DNA of 11,491 nt from Geosiphon pyriformis. Lineage: Eukaryota; Glomeromycota; Glomeromycetes; Archaeosporales; Geosiphonaceae. Location of the stretch: contig JAAOMT010000213.1 in NCBI GenBank assembly GCA_016748015.1, forward strand, positions 92,485 to 103,975, read 5' to 3'. This document shows positions 7,852 to 11,491 of this stretch, one piece after another; the first letter of the stretch is position 1, and each line of letters opens with the position of its first letter. Below the pieces are notes generated by a model. The model made no database searches, was not told the DNA's origin, and worked only from the letters and a program-made list of their open reading frames with translations. Position numbers and translations under genes: made by a program.

Positions 7852-10800
7852 TTAAATGGGTGTTGGTTTTGTTTTCTCATCTTGCCTTATTCTTGAGAGA
7901 CAATCAACGTTGGTGTGGAGTTTTCCTGGTTTGTGATGTACAATGTATTGGTAATTAGCTAAAAATCCTGTCCATCGGGTTTGTTTTGCATTCAGCTGGG
8001 TGTTTTTGTTTTGAAGCCATTTAAGTCCAATATTATCAGTGATAATATCGAATTCTTTGGGTTTGAGGTAAAGGTTGAAGTAATGTAGGGCCCAGATTAC
8101 TGCTGTGGTTTCTAATTCTGTTGTGGGGTAGTTCTTTTCGGCTGGCTTTAATGTTCTACTAGTATAAGCAATTACTCGCTCATTTCCATTGTCATCTAAC
8201 TGTGATAGGATGGCACCAAAGGCAGTATAAGAGGTGTCAGTTGCTAACCGGAATTGGTTGCTGAAGTCTGGGTAGGTGAGGATTGGAGCTGTTGTGAGTT
8301 TTTCCTTAAGTATCTCAAAGGCATTTTGGTGTTCTTCTGTCCATTTGTATTCGACATTTTTAGTAGTGAGTTGGTTGAGAGATTTTGCAATTTCTGAGAA
8401 TTTTTTGATGAATTTTTGGTAATAGGATGCTAATCCAATAAATCCTCTTAATTCTGTGGTATTTCGTGGAGTCTTGAAGTTTTTGACAGTACTGATTTTT
8501 CTGGAGTCTGGTTTAATTCTATCTTTGCTAACAATGTGACCAAGAAAAGCTAAACTTGTTTTTTTGAAGTAGCATTTTTCAATGTTCAGTTTCAATTCTG
8601 CTTTCCATAATCGTTGAAAAACTTCTCGCAGGTGAATTAAATGTAGCTCGAAAGATGGTGAATAAACATTAGTGTCATCAAGATAAACTACTACTGATTT
8701 CCAAAGGAGGCCTTTGTAAACAACATCCATGAGTCTTTGGAATGTTGCTGGTGCATTGCATAATCTAAAAGGCATTACATTGAACTCGTAATTTTCTCCT
8801 TGAGTGGTGAATGCTGTTTTGGGGTGGTTTTTGGGATCTATAGCAACTTGCCAGTATCCACTCTCTAAATCTAATGTTGAAAAGTATTTGGACTTTCCAA
8901 AGGCATCCAACATGTCATCAATTCAGGAAAGAGGGTAGGCATCCCCAATGGTGACACTGTTGAGTTGTCAGTAATCAACACAAAATCATATCTTTCCATT
9001 TTTCTTTTTAACTAGGACCACAGGTAAGGCCCATGGGCTCATTGATGATTGAATAAGCCCATTGTTAAGCATCCGTTGTACTTCTTCTCGGATAAATTGG
9101 TGACTTTCTGGAGCAACTCGGTAGGTTTGTTGTCACCTGGGTTTGGCATCTCCTGTATAGATTTGGTGTTGAACCAAATCAGTTCTTCCTAAGTCATTGT
9201 TGTTTTCGGCAAAGATATCAGCAAATTCTGCAATTAGTTCTTTGAGCTGGATCTGTTGTTGTGGTTCAAGTTGTCCCATGTTGATTCGAGATAGTTTTTT
9301 CATAACAACATGGTAGTTTTCAGAGCTAGGGTTTGGGTTGATTTTTGGTAGTGAATGTCCAATAATTTCAGAGAAATCAGGGACTGTTTGGGGTAATTCT
9401 TGTTGAAATATATTACTGTGAATAGCTCCAATTTCTAAATTATTTAATAAAATTATGAAATAATTATTGGGGTTGTAAAAAGTAACTCGGACTTTCTTTG
9501 TTCTTTCTGGAATATAAATGTTTGGGATCGAAATATTATGTTCTAAGCAGACTTGTTCATTGGACTCAAAAATTTGTTGTGTGGTTGTTGGCTTTGTGCA
9601 AGTGTAGATTTCCAGATGTTCTCCAAAGGGTGAGATAGTAATCAGTTGTAGAAGTCTAAGAATCTGGTGGGATTTGTTTTGTGTGTTAAGAGCTATATTA
9701 ACTGGAACTGTGAATCGTCCAGTTGAACTAAAACCTTGGGTTCCTCTATCGCTTTTTCCTAATTGTTCTCTTTGATTGACTAGTTGCAAACCCAAAATGT
9801 TGATTAAGGGTAGGTAAATAGCTTGGGCAATTTTTTCAGCATGTTTGATCTTAAATGGTTTGTCAGTTTCATTTTGAAGCATTACTATTATGTCTCCAGT
9901 ATATCCAGCATCGATTATTCCTCATCTGACATTGATTCTTTTGCTTGCCAGAGAGGACCAGAAGGCAATTTGAACCATTGCTCCTGGCAGAATTTCGAGT
10001 GCAATTTTGAGGTTGATTTTTGTGAGAGATTTGGGTTTAAGAACAAGAGTATCCTTGCCTGGATATCTTAGGTCATATCCAGCATCAATTTCGTGTGCTT
10101 TTTCAGGTTTTATTTCTTGTCCGTTGTTGTTGAAGTATTTAAGTTGTAAGGCAGGCTGATTTTCGATAAGGTAGATGGGTGTTGTTTCAATTTCTTCCGT
10201 TTCTTCAGGTTCTCCAAATTCAATTTCATTCTCATCATTTTTGCTGGGCAAGGGGATACTAAGAGCATAGCATTCAGAACACCATTGTTCATCACAAGAC
10301 ATAATGCATTCTTTACATAACCTAATGTTCATTTGCTCTAATCGTTGAATTTGAGCTTCTTGGGTTGGGTAGGTGTGACTTGCAATTTGGTGGTAGACTT
10401 CTACTTCATCTTCGTAATCGAATCCAGCTAATTCCATAGTGTATTCAATGTATTCTGCTTCCTTTATTTGACGAACATCTTCTTTGGTAGCTTCATTAAT
10501 TAATGCCATTGCTAAGTCAAAAATCATCTCAGCATCATGAAGGTAGTGATAAAGTTTGTTGAGAGCACTGTTGTATGCTGCATTAAAGGGTGTTCCTCTT
10601 TTTACTTTTTCTGAAATTGATAAAGCATATTGGCAGGTCTGATCGCAGATGCCTCCTCTCATTGCTATATCAATCCAATTGCATTTTTCTGGTAGCATAT
10701 TTCCACAAGTCAAACAAGGGGTGTTGTCCCATTTTCCGCTCTTTTTTATTAGATGGCCCCATTGCTCTCTGTGGCAAGCCTTACAGTAATAACAAGTATG

Positions 10801-11256
10801 ATTCTCATATTCTTTTTCAGGTGAAATGCAGGCTCCCATTGATGATAGTTTCTTGGGGCAGTCCTTATATTTAAGGGGAATATAGGGGTGTTGTTTCCTT
10901 GGTTCGGGTTTTGAGTAAGGTATATTCCATTCAGAGGTTTCGGGTTTAGTGTGTGAGGTAAAATGTTCTTGTTCTGTTTCATCAGCCCAGTTGGACATTG
11001 ATCCAAGAGCCATGAATGTTTCAATTATCGGTTTTTCTTCTTCTGGTTTGAATTCAAAAGCTGGGGCTTTTTCAGAGCGTTTGTTGAATGTACCACAAAT
11101 GGCAGGTACCCAGACATGTTGTCCTTGGTAGGAGATTGTTAACTCTTGTGTTTTCCAATTCAGATTAGCATTGGCTTTTTGAAGCCAATTATTTCCGACG
11201 AGAGCTTGGTACTGGGGTGCATTGTTACGGTTTAAGAATTTAGCAAAAAGAATCAT
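7852..11256 (-). pseudogene. Pol: protease end, Cys-rich insert, dUTPase, reverse transcriptase, RNase H; five TGA stops
   Basis: One frame of 1135 codons runs from ATG 11256 to TAA 7852. Codons ~14-55 match the end of a retroviral-type aspartic protease (ALVGNNWL...ELTI), but its active-site Asp is not in the window. Codons 133-208 and 314-329 are Cys-rich. Codons ~370-515 are a dUTPase: motif 1 (DAGYDL, 391-396), motif 2 (SSLASK, ~434-439), motif 3 (IIDAGYTGDI, from 447), motif 4 (EKIAQAI, 474-480) and motif 5 (RGTQGFSSTG, 504-513). A beta-rich linker precedes reverse transcriptase (Asp 796 in TLDL; YLDD 858-861) and RNase H (ATDTS, ELET, IITDN, NVDCL). TGA stops lie at 9924-9922, 9135-9133, 8988-8986, 8970-8968 and 8925-8923; homology continues across each in the same frame, so this is one ruined gene. 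Confidence 0.92.
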
Positions 11257-11330
11257 AAAAATAATACAAACTATTCAATCATAATATAGCACAGTAATAA
11301 TCTTAGAAAGGTAATGATTAACATAGTAGC

Positions 11331-11421
11331 AAACACCATCTTGCAATAGTGGCAAGCACCAGTTCACAATAGCAGCCAACACCAACTGGTGATAACAGCA
11401 AGCACCAGGTTGAAATATCAA
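11331..11421. repeat. 22-24 bp minisatellite, four units
   Basis: Four head-to-tail units begin near 11331, 11354, 11378 and 11400, each opening with AARCACCA or AACACCA and mostly ending in an AATAGC- or ATAACAGC-like tail. They lie in the 235-base stretch right of the pol start (11257-11491), which has no reading frame I can connect to gag or protease on the minus strand. The rest of that stretch is AT-rich, with a palindromic TGTATATATACA near 11455-11466 that could be a TATA region. Confidence 0.65.
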
Positions 11422-11491
11422 AAAGAAAGTATTTTCTCGTAGAACTACAAACATGTATATATACAGTAGTTTTAATATTGGGAAAGAATCA

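Larger units (their letters stand above)
4656..11256 (-). mobile_element. Second Ty3/gypsy-type element with dUTPase in pol (minus strand, 5' part missing)
   Basis: Reading leftward the order is protease end, Cys-rich insert, dUTPase, reverse transcriptase, RNase H, integrase, an extra ORF and a probable LTR. RNase H before integrase places it with Ty3/gypsy elements. No gag, no protease active-site Asp and no 5' LTR are visible. Protease homology fades near 11231, so the element is either truncated there or interrupted. Nine nonsense codons and one frameshift make it inactive. Its left end at 4656 coincides with the break in copy 2 of the plus-strand family. Confidence 0.85.

Noticed and set aside
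7852-9924. TGA read as an amino acid (alternative code or readthrough)
   Set aside because: Trp is encoded by TGG throughout, the TGA codons replace mainly Arg, and TAA stops and a frameshift also occur in the same element, so simple decay explains them.
9823-11131. Plus-strand frames at 9823, 10590 and 10949, and minus-strand frames at 10110 and 10749
   Set aside because: All overlap the pol frame, whose protease and dUTPase motifs are clear; these are shadows.

Overview
This window is made almost entirely of decaying LTR retrotransposons of the Ty3/gypsy type. The DNA is AT-rich with short A/T-rich spacers, and I see no ordinary host gene, tRNA, rRNA or CRISPR array. The pol proteins, especially one carrying a dUTPase between protease and reverse transcriptase, look most like elements from large, transposon-filled fungal genomes such as arbuscular mycorrhizal fungi (Glomeromycotina). 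That organism call is an inference from family resemblance; no host gene confirms it.

Plus strand, 1-4655: two partial copies of one element family. Copy 1 runs from the end of pol RNase H (2-382) through a broken integrase (448-1760) to a separate intact 218-residue ORF of unknown function (1802-2458), then a probable 3' LTR (about 2482-2971) that contains a 12-bp tandem repeat. Copy 2 lacks everything before the middle of integrase. It has a broken integrase end (3162-3925) and the same 218-residue ORF, again intact (3968-4624). The two versions of that ORF are about 86% identical, with more silent than replacement codon differences, so it looks like a real, selected protein.

Minus strand, 4656 to the right edge: a second, unrelated Ty3/gypsy element. 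Read from right to left it holds the end of an aspartic protease, a cysteine-rich insert, a dUTPase, reverse transcriptase and RNase H in one frame (11256-7852), then integrase (7826-6442), then a second unidentified ORF after integrase (6324-5605), then a probable LTR (about 5433-4656) with 20-bp tandem repeats and a TATA box. Its left end falls exactly where copy 2 stops matching copy 1, so it appears to have inserted into copy 2. Gag, the protease active site and the 5' LTR are not in the window. The reading frames are broken by nine nonsense codons (seven TGA, two TAA, no TAG), a pattern that fits C-to-T change, and by one frameshift.

The most unusual points are the extra ORF after integrase in both families, the dUTPase plus cysteine-rich insert in pol, integrase starting from its own ATG in a different frame from RNase H in both families, and the mutation pattern.
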